Below the pieces are notes generated by a model. The model was not told the DNA's origin, made no database searches, and saw only the letters and a program-made list of their open reading frames with translations. 64,000 nt of DNA from Ophiosphaerella korrae (lineage: Eukaryota > Ascomycota > Dothideomycetes > Pleosporales > Phaeosphaeriaceae): positions 124,001 to 188,000 of the forward strand of contig JALNQF010000049.1 in the NCBI GenBank assembly GCA_028456385.1. The letters are read 5' to 3'. Of this stretch, positions 46,614 through 58,396 are shown piece after piece. The position numbers and the translations under genes are program-made. The stretch's first letter is position 1, and every line of letters starts with the position of its first letter.

Positions 46614-49600
46614 CTAAACTTTCGTCTTATCGCCAAGTCTCCGCCACGAAGCCAAAACGTCTTTACACAAGTCCGTCATTGATGTGTTTACCGATAGAAT
46701 TTTGATAACCGAAACATCGACCCCGACATCTTTCTGAAACCATTCCCGCATTGTGATAGCGACCAGTGAGTCGATACCCAGATTGGCCACGGACGTGCTC
46801 ACGTCTGCCTCACCCGGCTTCATATGAAGCATCGTTTCGACAGCCGCGCTGAAGGCGGTGATCAAAACAGCTAGACAAGCGTCTTGGTCCTCGCGGGAAT
46901 CTTCCAACTGAGCTTTGAGAGACGTTTTGCCGTTGGCCCCCTCATCACCCTCTTCATCTCCATTGTCCGAGATCAGGTAGTGTTGGAGGCGCGGCTGCTG
47001 GCGCCATGAGGCTTGAATACCGCTCTTGAGGCCTACAATTAGCTCTGCAGGACGATCTGAGCCAGGTTGGCCACCAATGATAGCTTCAGCGAGTAGATCA
47101 TGCAGGTCTGTCTCGGAAAGAGCGTCCATGCTTTGGTGCAGAGCATTCTCGACGTCAGACCGGCGGTCGTGCCTATGGACGTGACCCAAACCCGCCAAGT
47201 GACCGATGTGCACAATTGAAGCCGCGAGTCCCTGACGTCTTCGCTCACGAACGATGCCTTCCATGAACAGGTTGGCCGCAGCGTAAGCCGTTTGACCTGC
47301 ATTTCCTGCCACAGCTACAACCGAAGAAAAGAGAGTGAAGAAGTCTAGCTCGACCTTCTTCTCCTGAAGCAAGCGGGCGAGGTTATCGGTTCCCTGTACT
47401 TTCGGCGCCAAAACCGCTGCAAAGTCGGCCCATGGCATATTGATGAAAAGGCGGTCTCGCCACTCCGCGCCTCCATTCATGACACCTCCCACAGGGGGCA
47501 TGGTGGCTTCAATCTTTGCGTAAGTTGCCGATAGCGCTTTGGGGTCCCCAATATCGACAGCCATAGTGTGGACAGATGACCCTTGACGAGACAAAAATTC
47601 GATGACAGAAGGAGGAACATTGGGGCGCCGGCTGGCAAGGACGATGTTTCGTGCTCCATTGGAAACCATCCAGTGACAAATAGAGATTCCGACATCACCA
47701 CTAAGGCCGAAAAGTATGTAGGTTTTGGCTGCAGAAAAGAGGCCATCATGTTGGGGAGGCATGACTCTGGCGGTGATTTTCTCTGTGGTGTTCCAGTTGA
47801 TGACCTTGATGGCAGAGTTCGGGTATTTGGATTGATTGGTATCGATTTCGTGGATACCGATGATGCTTTTGCGAATACATTCAACGGATGGTATTTGCTT
47901 AAGATCACCATTGCCGATATATTTCCTAATCAATTGGTCAAGAGTGGTGCGTGTGAATGGTAACGCAATGTCACCTGTCAAACTTTGGTGTAGGATCTGA
48001 ACGTTTCGCATCGAGGTGCGAATAAGCTTCTTCAAGGAAATTTCATCTCCAGGCTCTTCGAAGCTGATGAACTTTCGTAGATTTCCGGGTCGTACAAGCT
48101 GGAAGTCACGCTGCGTTAGGTAAGGGTGAATGAAAGTAGTTCTTTCATTCTGTTCTGTCTCAGAACTTGTTTGGTAGAGGTTAATGTTCCGATCAGTAGC
48201 CACAATTTCGAGAACTTTACCAAGTGTTGCCGGAGCACCGTGTATCCAGGTCGTGGAATGCGCCCCTTCAAGGACGCTTTCGGCAACCAAAGCCATCAAG
48301 ACGAGGTGTAGTTGAGTACTTTCTTCGAATCCCACTTCATCAGCCCATTGATGGATGATGTTAGATTCGGTTATGGTAACGATGGAGCTGTTGGTGCTTG
48401 CAAAAGCAAGTACTTTTCGGCCAGATGAAGCATCGCGCCCAAGGACAAGGTGTGCAGATTCTCCATCTCGGAAACTAAGCGCAGAAAGCGAGGAGGCTGA
48501 GACCTCTAAAGATAATTCGCCCTGAATCATGTTCCTTTGGTAACAGACTTGCGCCTGTAGGACATCGCCGTGTTCGTCCACGATAATGGCAGTACCTGCG
48601 TCGCGAACAGTAGCAGACTGCGTAATCACCTCGAGTGCCCTAGCGCTGGAGAGGCGGTTCAGATTCTTCAGAGGCCGTACACGAGGAACATACAGGGCGC
48701 CATCCTGCAATTTTAACTCTGGTTCTTGTGTCCACAATACCTCTTCCAACTCCGGTTGCGTCTGACATGCAAGCTGCAGGAGATGCTTGACAAGGATAGA
48801 GGGCTCGACTGTATCGGCCCGCTCAACATCGAGGATTTGGAGTTTGAGTTCAGGAAACTCGGCTCGAGCAGAGCGTCCGAAGCCTACTGCCATGGCAGCA
48901 TGTGGAGTTCTTCCAGTCGTGGCCCCTGAGGTTACCCATAGAATGGAGCCTGCGGTGCGAACAATCTACATACATTAGTTCATGTTTTATATGTAGTTGT
49001 AACACCAGAAATACTAACCTCCTGAAGGTTGAAGAAACGTTGTTCATCCATTTGATCAAAGATGGGTACATCCAAATCCAAGAGCAGGAGTACACTCATG
49101 CCAGGAATCATTTGCACATTCTCAAGACCTACGACTGAAGTGATCCGTGTTTGATTGGCAGCGATAAGAAGCTCTCTCGTTTGCGATTCCAGTTTTGTTA
49201 CAGAAGCAGAGTAGATCGGGCTCCTAACTAGGACAATCTCACTAGGCTGTGGTGTGCCTGATAGCGGATCGCGCAGGAACTTGACAGATTCATCCACTGC
49301 TTGTGAGAGCATGACACTTGCAAAAGCAGGGCTTGAGCTGGAATCAACGCCTGAGAAACCTGCCTTTCGCAAAAGCGTATCCCAGCCATGAACGTCGACG
49401 AGTGTTGGTGTCTCCTCACCCAGCCATGAGCTAGGAAGTAGGGATTTGATGAGACGATAAGGAAGATATTCACTTGTCATTTCCAGTAGCAACAGGTGAC
49501 CTCCCGGGCGTAGAAGCCAGCGGCAATGGCGGAGTGCCTCTTCCGCATCTTGTGCCGCATAGAGGCAATTCGATGCGATTATGAGGTCGAAAGTTCCTTC

Positions 49601-52600
49601 ACTTTGGCCTTGGAGTTTGGGATCTTTCTCAATGTCAAAGATGTTCAAAGTGACCTATAATGTGGTGGTATTAAGTTAGCTCAGCTTAAAAAAAAAGAGT
49701 TTTCGGTGCGCTCCGTCTCAAAATTCGCCTCCAACCAATCTAGCATATTGCTGATCATATTTGTATAATGAGTAACGTACCTTAGCTGAGTAACCCTCAA
49801 GCGCATCACGAGGGAGTGTCTCAGGCAAAACATCAGTACAGAAGTATGATGCGTAGCGGTCCTCTAGCGATGCGAGAACATTTCGGGCAGTCACTCCACC
49901 ACCGGCTCCAAGCTCAAGTACTTTCATGCGCGGATATCGGTGACTGAGTTGCCCAACTAGTGTGCCAAGGTCTTGATTCGCTTCCTGGAAACCGAAGCTC
50001 TCTGCATAGAATCTATCGAGTAGATTTTCGTTTGCGAGGACTCGAACTGGCTGAGCCATGCCACGAGCAAACTGGGGGAGCTTTTGACCCAAGGCACGTA
50101 TTAACTCCATGTCAATAGTGTTGTAGACATCCGCTTGATTTTGTTCGAGGGTGTCATTGCTGTCAGCTAACCATTCTTGCTGCGCTTCTTGGTGCTCGCC
50201 TGCTTCAAATTTTGGGAGTAAATCTTTAACCACCCAGTTCATTAGATTTTTTCGCTGTTTGCCCATAAGCTTAATTTCAAACGGTTTGACTTGATCGCGA
50301 AGCTTGCGAAGGTAGAAGAATGCTAATCTTGCAGCAAGGCTACCGATCTCATTCCTTGGCTTGGAGATAGTCGCTTGTTGCTTCGGGTCAATACCGTACG
50401 ATGCGTCTCGTTCCCATATTTCTCCTGCATATAGCTGCCGTGCGCGCTTCTGAGATCCTGGAACAGCCATCATGTGAACTCCTTGGACCTGAACAAGAGT
50501 CTGTGCATCAACCGAGTTGAAGATGTTGATGTCACCTCTTATTGCCTTAGCATCAGCCAAAGTAACGAAACTATCGGCTGCTAGGGTAAGAGATTCCTCG
50601 CAGGTGGACACATTTATCCGGATACGGTCGATACGCGTAGGTAGATATACTGCCCGGAGGCAGCCGTCACCTGGAGATGTAACGCCAGCATAGATGCCAT
50701 GGATAGCAGTGTCCAAGGTCGCAGGGTGCATATACGCCCTAGTTAGCGAAGGTGTTGAAAACTGAGGTACTGATACAACAGCATGATTCAAGCGGCGAAG
50801 CATAGATGGCGCTTTGAATTCGGCGGTATAACCATAGCCCAATTCTGAGAGTGATGAATAGAAAGCACTTGTATCGATTTCTCCAAGTGGTAGTTGAGGC
50901 TTGAATCGAGGTGGCAAGACGCATTTTTCAGGTGTGTCAAGCAGAAGTTTTATACCCCCTGTCAATTGAGCAGTTCCAGGTATTAAGGTGTCTTCAGCGT
51001 GACTAGCATCGGATGGGCTACTATAGCACGCAAAATCGGCCTCAATAATTTTATCTGTTTGCGCCGTGATGCGCAAGATGAATAGGATCTCGAGACCGTC
51101 TGATTCCTCTTCCAGATTCATCGGGCGATGGATCTCAATATCGCGCAGCTCGACCAGTCGCAAGGGCTGATCGTTATTAACAAGACGGATACCAGCCTCG
51201 TAGGCCATCGTCACGTAAGCTGTGGCTGGGAAAAGGAACTGATCCAAAATTTTGTGACCTCGTAGCCAAGGAATTTCGTTCAGCCTCAGCACCTGTTTCC
51301 AATGCACCTCACGTCTCTCGCGATCACCATGAGTGATAGGATGGCCAAGAAGCTCGTGTCGGTACTGGCTTTGAGACCGAAAGATGCGAGATGCTCTTGA
51401 CTCATGCCAAATAATCTGATCGTGATCCCAGGGATAGATGGGAAGGTCTTTTAGGATGACAGGCTTCTCTGAGCTGTCGTTGAAGAAAGCTGGACGCATG
51501 TCAATAATAGGGCGGAGCGACGGGAAAGATTTCCATATGAGTCCCAGAGCATCGCAAAAGGCTTCCACAGCACCCTCTCCACGTCTCAAAACTCCATTGT
51601 AAGGTAGGGCGATACCTGTCAGTGATTTAATAGTCTCTAAACTCGGACCCTTTAGAGCCGGGTGCGGCCCAACTTCGAGGGCGAGATCAAAGCATTGATC
51701 TTCGTTGATTGCTCTGTTTACTGACTGGGAAAAAAGCACCGTTTGCGTCAGGTTGTTGACCCAGTATTGTCCCTTGAGGAGTTGTAGGTCCTCGGGGTCA
51801 TCAAATGATCGGCTTCGACCATTTGACCCCCAAACACTTGAGTACCAAGTACAACGCCTTGGGCCTTTCTCCACTTCAACTCCACATTTGCGCATTGATT
51901 CCAAGTATGGCTCAGCGCACGGTTGCATATGGTGAGAATGGTAGGCAGTGTCAACCTCTAGCACGCGAACAAAAGTGCCTTCTGTTTCGAGTCGAGACTT
52001 GGCCTCTTCAACGACTTCAGAATCACCTGCTAGTGTGCAGCTTCCCTGAGAGTTGCTTGCGGCTACTTTGAGGGCCCCGTCGAACTCGGTGCAGAAGCGC
52101 AGAGCTTGGTCCAATGACATGCCTACTGCCATCATCTTACCCCGCTTTCCCCCAGGGCCCTGGGCTAGATGGGAGTGAAATCCTCTGTAATATGCGACAC
52201 GAATGGCATTCTCGGCGCTTAGGTATCCCGCGGCGTATGCGGCACCAATTTCACCGGATGAATGTCCAACAACAGCGGCAAAGTCGACACCGGCAACACG
52301 GAGGGTATCGACTAGAGCGACTTGAAGTGCGGTACATAGAGGCTGTGAAACAGAGGCTGTACCTACACGGGAAGACCTAAAGTTTGAGGTATGTGGTCAG
52401 TAAGATTTATCAAGAAAGAACATAACTGCGAGCTCTCATGGGCTTTAGCTTTATGAGATAGAGCCAGAAATACCTCCGAAAAAAGATGAAAAATACGTAC
52501 GCTTTTGAGGCACTGAGCTCGTCAACTAAAGACCAACCAGGAGCATCTCTGTCTGGGAGATTATCGAGGCTATGCTGCATTCGATCCAGAGTACTACGGA

Positions 52601-54597
52601 AGACTTCGGAAGTGTGATAAAGTTCCTTACCCATGGTAGCCCACTGGGCTCCCTGCCCGGTGAAGACACCAAGTATCCGGGGAGGCAATGATTCAGGAAT
52701 CACCGGTATGCGGGAGCTGCCCTTGAGGGATGCTATGCTCGCCTCAAGCTTCTCCACGAGTTGCGCAGCTGATGTAGCCGAAAACGAAGCCCGGAACGGA
52801 AAACTGGGCCTTTGGAATAACGTATGAGAAAGTCGATCAAGGTTGGTGTCGGGACGTTCCTGCAAGTAGCTAGCTAGCGATGCAGCCCTTGCAGCTAGAG
52901 CCTGGCCTGAATTGGCAGACAAAACGAATAGTCCACCCAAATCTTTGCTGATAGTCTTCTGGGGTGACGGTTGTGAAGGTGTGTCATACCCTTCATCTCG
53001 GAAACGCAGACCATCCCAGCTCTCGATAATGGCATGAGCGTTTGTTCCTCCAAAGCCGAAACTAGCGTTTTTATTGTATTAGCAATGTTTTACGGGGGCT
53101 ACAACGCAACCCCTAGGTCATTTCACATACCTATTGACACTTACGCGACGCGGCGAACCCGTTGATATAGCGGGCCATGGGGTGGTTTCTGTTGGCACTC
53201 TTAGGTGGCCATAGAACGGTTGGATCCGAGAGTTCAACTCTCGAAAGTGAAGGTTAGCTGGAATTTGACCGTGCTGAACAGCCAACGATGCTTTCATGAC
53301 TCCAGCAAGGCCAGCAGTTCCCTCAGTATGGCCGATGAGGGTTTTGATGGAGCCAACGAGAAGCTCGCTACTCTCGTCATCTGATTCTGTTTCATCAGGA
53401 AAGAAGACACTCTGGATGGTTCGCGCCTCAATAGGGTCTCCTGTTGGCGTGCCTGTGCCATGGGCCTCAAAGTATTGTGGGCGGTCACGTTCACTTGTCG
53501 GATCTAGCCCACATCTCGCGTAAGTAGCCCTAATAAGCGCTGCCTGTGCATCGGAGCTCGGCATAGTAATGCCTATAATGAATCAGCAGGATGTGCAATA
53601 AGAGGCTCTAAATTACAGACCTGGAGTCCGGCCGTCTGAATTCACCCCTACCTCGCGAACAATGCACTCAATATGATCCCCATCTGCAAGAGCTTGACCG
53701 AGCGTCTTGAGTATAACAGCGGAAAATCCTTCGCCTCTGGTGTAACCATCAGCAGCTGAGTCCCACATGTAAGATCGTCCATTGGGTGACAACATGTTGA
53801 GCTTGCCATTTGTTAGCCTTGGTTCCAAGTAGAAGGCGATGCATCATACACTGGATTCGGATATGAATGGTTCAGGTCCAAGAATTAGGTTTGCACCAGC
53901 CGCAACAGCCATAGTTGCTTCTCCACTCCGGAGGGCGTGGACTGCTTGATGCATCGCGACTAGACTTGATGAACAGGCTGTGTCGATAGAAGCTGACGGA
54001 CCTCTCCAGTCATAGAAATATGACACACGATTAGCAAGGATTGCCATTGAGCCCCCAGTGGCGTGGTATTGGGGCAGTGTGTCGAGACCTCGCATAGCAA
54101 CAAATTGATAGTCGAGACTCATGACTCCTACGTAGACAGCTGTTTCTGATCCTCGAAGCTGTTGAATTGAGTAGCCAGCCGATTCCACACCCTCGTATAC
54201 TGTCTCAAGTAAGATTCGTTGCTGAGGATCCATAGATGCGGCCTCTTTTGGATTGATCCCGAAAAAGTCCCGGTCGAAGACGCGGGGATCTTGGTCAAGG
54301 AGGTAAGCGTGGCGCACATTAGAACTCTGTAGTAACAGATTAGTCTCATGACTATGAAAATTGAGGCGAAAATGAAGAACTTCACAATCTTACTCCATGG
54401 TGTTGACCATCTGGGTGGTGGAATCCTTTGGTATTGAATCGACTAGGTGGTATTTCCTGTACAACATCTTGAGGGTTCTTGAGGAGATCCCAAAGTTTGG
54501 AAGGAGATGATGCGCCGCCTGGAAAGCGACAGCTGCTTCCTACGATGGCGATAGGCTCCCGTGGGTGGTAACTGCTTGGTGACTCCGGATTGTACAT
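46614..54597 (-). CDS. Highly reducing polyketide synthase, KS-AT-DH-MT-KR-ACP, lacking ER
   Basis: Eight exons (54597-54394, 54326-53850, 53801-53621, 53572-53131, 53061-52501, 52376-49781, 49654-49019, 48965-46614), all GT-AG, give one frame of 2482 aa. KS is about 13-446, with Cys186 (DTACSSS), His325 (EAHGTGT) and His369 (IGHTEG). AT is about 566-880 (FTGQGAQ, GHSSGE Ser661). DH is about 994-1290 (His996, Asp1177). The C-methyltransferase is about 1390-1620 (VLELGAGGG). A non-catalytic region without ER follows to about 2110. KR is about 2115-2290 (GLSGDVG, Tyr2260), and ACP Ser2432 (LGIDSL) is near the end. There is no thioesterase, reductase or condensation domain. This matches LovB-type synthases that borrow an enoyl reductase; one is divergently transcribed next door. 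The product should be a methylated, partly reduced chain. The DH motif has Asp in place of the usual Gly ([10 protein letters not shown]). Confidence 0.93.
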
Positions 54598-55147
54598 GTT
54601 GACGATCGGTTAGGATTTCGGAGGTCGAATCGAAGTTGTAGGCCAAAGTGAAGATTTTGGTACACTCAAAGGACAAGTTGATTGTACAAGTGAGGTGCAC
54701 GTGTGAATTCGATCAATTTTCTGCTGTAAGCTTCATTAAAGATGTGTGCCAAAAACGCCAACAAGCTAGATCTACATTAGCAAAAGAATTCTCATATGGT
54801 GCCTTTGAGGACAGTTATCATAGAACATCCCGTTTAGATTCGGACTGGCCACTCGGACTGGCCATTGCAATCGGTATGTGGCTCTTACAGCTCCTGACCG
54901 ACCGCTCCGGTCTCGCCTTTTCCTTCCCGTCTCCGGTCCGTCTCTCGTCAGATTAGGATTCCGACAGACGGAGAAGTATTTGCGCTATCGCGAATCAGTA
55001 AACATGTTCATTGCGGCTGGTCTTCATGTCATTGCCAGGCTCAACCGATGGCAAATATCGAAACAGTCCAGGCAAAATCAACCTTCCGGTCCTACGCTAT
55101 CTCTTTTCTCATTTTACACAGCGATTATCCTACAAATCTCTCTCAAC
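54598..55147. promoter_or_regulatory. Divergent promoter between PKS and trans-ER
   Basis: The 550 bp separate the two start codons, so both genes can be switched together. It contains a 12-bp direct repeat TCGGACTGGCCA at 54840-54851 and 54853-54864 (spacing 13) and two copies of CTCCGGTC at 54905-54912 and 54931-54938. These CGG/CCG-bearing words are candidate sites for a Zn2Cys6 regulator, possibly the one in this cluster. That is an inference. Confidence 0.55.
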
Positions 55148-56379
55148 ATGAAGGCTATCATTGGTGGCGAATCTGGCGGCTACGTCTTTGCCGATGATGT
55201 CGATGTCCCTCAACCAAAGCCTGGCACGATGCTATGCCGCGTACATGCGGTCGCCTTGAACCCCGTCGACCACAAAATAATTGAGTTCTCTAGTGCTCCA
55301 GGAGCAGTTGGCGGGTGTGATTTTGCAGGCACTGTAGTACAACTAGGAGAAGGCGTGAAGCGGTTCAAGACTGGTGATCGTGTGCTCGGTGTTACCTTCG
55401 GCTTGAATCCTGCCGACAAGGCGGCGGGTGCTTTCGCAGAGTATGTCGTCGCGATCGAAGATCTGAGCTGCCACGTCCCGGAAGCCTTGTCATTGACACA
55501 GACTTGCTCCATGGGGCTCGCTATCGCTACAGCTGGTTTGGCTCTTTTCCAGGACCCGGGGTTGCAATTGCGTCAGCCATACAGCCAATCAATTGAATCT
55601 GACTCTAAGGTTTTTGTGCTTGTGTCTGGAGGGGCTACAGCCACAGGAACAATGGCTATACAGCTACTAAAGTTGTAAGTGAAGACTTTGCAATGCCTCC
55701 GCCAGAGCTGATACTGACTTGCTGTCAAAAGCGCTGGCTATGCTCCTATCGTTACCTGCTCACCTACAAATAACGCTTTGTGTGAATCGTATGGTGCCGA
55801 AGCTTGTTTCGATTACAATTCGCCTACCTGTGGTGCTGATATTCGTGAGTACGCTGGCAATACTTTAGCGCACGTCATGGACTGCGTTACAGACGCTGCT
55901 ACTATGAAGATGTGCTATGAAGCGATTGGTTCTTCGGGAGGGTACGTAACTCCATTACAATATATTTTGACCAGATGGAGTGAAACTGGGAGAGAGTAGC
56001 GGAGATGATGCGAGTTCATAAGCTGCTAGATGGGTTCAGCTGATTCGAGTGTCACAGGTCATATATCGCCCTCGAGCCGACAACCACCATAGTCAAGTAT
56101 ACGCGACGGGATGTCCGTGCCGACTGGTTGATGGCCCACTCAATCCTGGGAGTCCCTCTCGAGCTTCGCGGCGCATTTGGACGCCCAAGCATACCAGCGC
56201 ACAGAAAGTTCGGGGCGCGTTGGTTTCCGTTGGTGGAGAAGTTGCTCGCGGATGGAAAACTTACAAACCATCCTTTAGAAGTTCGTGATGGAGGGTTAGC
56301 AAATATGCCCAGCATTGTGGAAGACCTGCGCGCTGGAAGTGTGCGGGCGAAGAAGCTCGTTGTGCCATTGGTAGTCTAG
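55148..56379 (+). CDS. Trans-acting enoyl reductase (LovC-like)
   Basis: Three exons (55148-55674, 55732-55941, 56058-56379) encode 352 aa of the medium-chain dehydrogenase/reductase superfamily. Landmarks are MKAIIGGESGGY, HAVALNPVDHKI, VGGCDFAGTVVQLGEGV and the NADPH-binding VLVSGGATATGTMAIQ (about 158-173). No structural zinc-binding cysteines are seen. Proteins of this type dock to reducing PKSs that lack a working ER and reduce the double bond of chosen intermediates. The start was chosen by the conserved MKAI; an in-frame ATG about 48 codons upstream (MFIAAG) would add an unlikely leader. The gene is divergent from the PKS over 550 bp and ends 94 bp from the regulator, tail to tail. Confidence 0.92.
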
Positions 56380-56473
56380 CTGGTCTATTGTCATGTCACC
56401 ACGTCCGATACGCGTTCAGGTGGGCGCGCACAGGTCCGAGCACAGACCGCTTCATCACCTTGCCGCTCCGTAC

Positions 56474-58088
56474 CTAGCCCATCAATTCTTCATCCATATT
56501 TTCACTTTGCCTTACCGACTCTTCAGCGAATTTCAAGCACTTAATGCTGCCTTGAAACACCATGAGCTTTATCCCGCACATTGTCCCTACGCCACTCATG
56601 TTTCCGACATTGTTGCACCACTGGAGCTCTCGTTGTGCGCCACATCGTGCAAAGTATTGCCGCGTGATCCACTGTGGATAGACCATCGTCTGTGCCCCAA
56701 ACGTCCCCATTTCGATCCTGTGGCAATACTCAACTGACTGACAGAGCAAGCGAGCTAGCTTGCCAGCTTCGTGCTGAATGCTACTGATACGGTTATGTAG
56801 GTCAACGAATTGGGACGGTACTGTTTCCCCTATACCCCTTTCTTCGAAAAAGCGCTGGAGTATGGTGTAGATGTGCAGCTGAAAGGCCCATGATGCCGCA
56901 AAGTAAGTTGCTGTTTGTAGTGAGCGGAATTCAAGAGCGAACGGAAAGAGTTTCGTATCATAAGCGTCGTCAGAGGGATTGCTGAGTTTCGATGGTACTG
57001 CCGTATAAATCGGTGTTGGACTCGTAGCGCAGAGTCTCGCTTGCCAGCCATAAATGTCTTTTACGATACTCCACAATGCAGTAACGGCCGCTTTAATGTC
57101 CGAGACCTTGTGATGTCTTGTCGGAAAGAGTTTGGTAGCCGAATCCTGTGTTTGAGGTAATTCGCATACGATGTTCATTAGTTGGTCCATGGGGTCGAGG
57201 TTTGATTTGTCCGGCATCAAATCTGCCCACTGTGTGGCACTCATGGAACCCTGTTGTTGGCCAGTAAGTTGTGAGAGTACCTGGTGTGTAAGTTAGTAAG
57301 CCGAGTGTTACTTGGTTGAGTTTGCTTACACTAATAACGCGTAACCTAGACCATAGCCTGGGCCAGATAGTCGTTGAGACATCGTTGAATTCTCTCTTTA
57401 GACGCAATACATCTGCTACGCCCTGCACATGAACTCGTAGCCCATTGTCTGTTGGAAAAAAGAACAGCTCGCAGGTTGACAGCACTACGATGGACGCTAG
57501 AACGTAGTCTAATTTCTCGTCTCCGTTCTGGTTCAATACGATTGATAGATATCCAAGTGTGGTATTGTATCTTTCCATTCCTTCGTCATGCGATACACTT
57601 CCGGTATTCGTGACAAACACCTGAATAGTGCAGAATGCGATAAGAGCATGGTCGAGTACAAGGCAAGGATTTTCAAGTTCGCACACGGCTTTGAACCAAG
57701 TTATTGGAGTAGCATGACTTGGATTAGTGTCCGTGACTCCGGGTTGTGGTACGTATAATTTCTGAAGCAGTCGAAAAGCCTCTAGTCGAAATCTAGAAGG
57801 TGATGTTGTCGATGCCTTTGCCAGCTCAATCAGGCTATCAAGCTCGTCTTGAATTGGGCGACTCTCGGGACGTCGCAGTCTGCCGAGCTTATGTTTTGCA
57901 AGAATGGCCGGCGCCGACACAGATGGATCCACAGGAGTCCTGTTAATGTAAAGCGTTTGCTGATCGTAACCAGAACACTGTATGCGAGCCCTGGCGCATC
58001 GTGTACATCCCGGACGCTCGAATCCACACTTCACGCGCCGTCTCTTACAGTCGTTACAAGCCTTGGACTTGCCGGCAACACCAACCAT
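56474..58088 (-). CDS. Zn2Cys6 transcription factor, probable cluster regulator
   Basis: Two exons, 58088-57330 and 57280-56474, encode 521 aa; the 49-nt intron has a GTAAGC donor and a CTAAC branch site. The binuclear zinc cluster is canonical: Cys11, 14, 21, 28, 31 and 38 (CNDCKRRRVKCGFERPGCTRCARARIQC). The rest is helical with fungal-specific-factor features (HALIAFCTIQVFVTN, LASIVVLSTCELFFF). These proteins bind CGG-type sites and turn on neighbouring biosynthetic genes. Position between the trans-ER and the transporter makes it the obvious local activator. The upstream (5') flank now ends at a Tc1/mariner element starting 308 bp away, which may have changed its promoter. Confidence 0.9.
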
Positions 58089-58396
58089 GCTTCCGAGTGA
58101 CGTCTAACGTTGGACATAGGCCTTCAGAGTGTTCTCGAAAATTGATACTGCTTTAGGGTGTGTGGGGTGAGTGCTTAGCTGAAGCTTGCTGACGCCACTA
58201 AGCTGACAGCATGTGATGAATCGCCGGTTCGGTACGCCCCGAGTCTAGGATCCGCTAGTGGGCCGCGTTTCCTAATATGGAGGTAAGATTCGAGGTCACG
58301 TACAGGGTTCAGTTCAGTTCCAGCGGACAAATTATGTGATTGCATGACTGCGCAAGGGCTGACAAATACGGCAGGCTAGTCTATATCTCAACCGTA
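58089..58396. promoter_or_regulatory. Truncated upstream region of the regulator gene
   Basis: Only 308 bp lie between the regulator start codon and the left end of the transposon. Any promoter elements further upstream have been displaced by 1.58 kb. Confidence 0.45.

Noticed and set aside
54878..55147. In-frame extension of the trans-ER upstream of MKAI
   Set aside because: It begins at a GTG, and family members start at MKA. The extension has no domain character and would occupy the divergent promoter.
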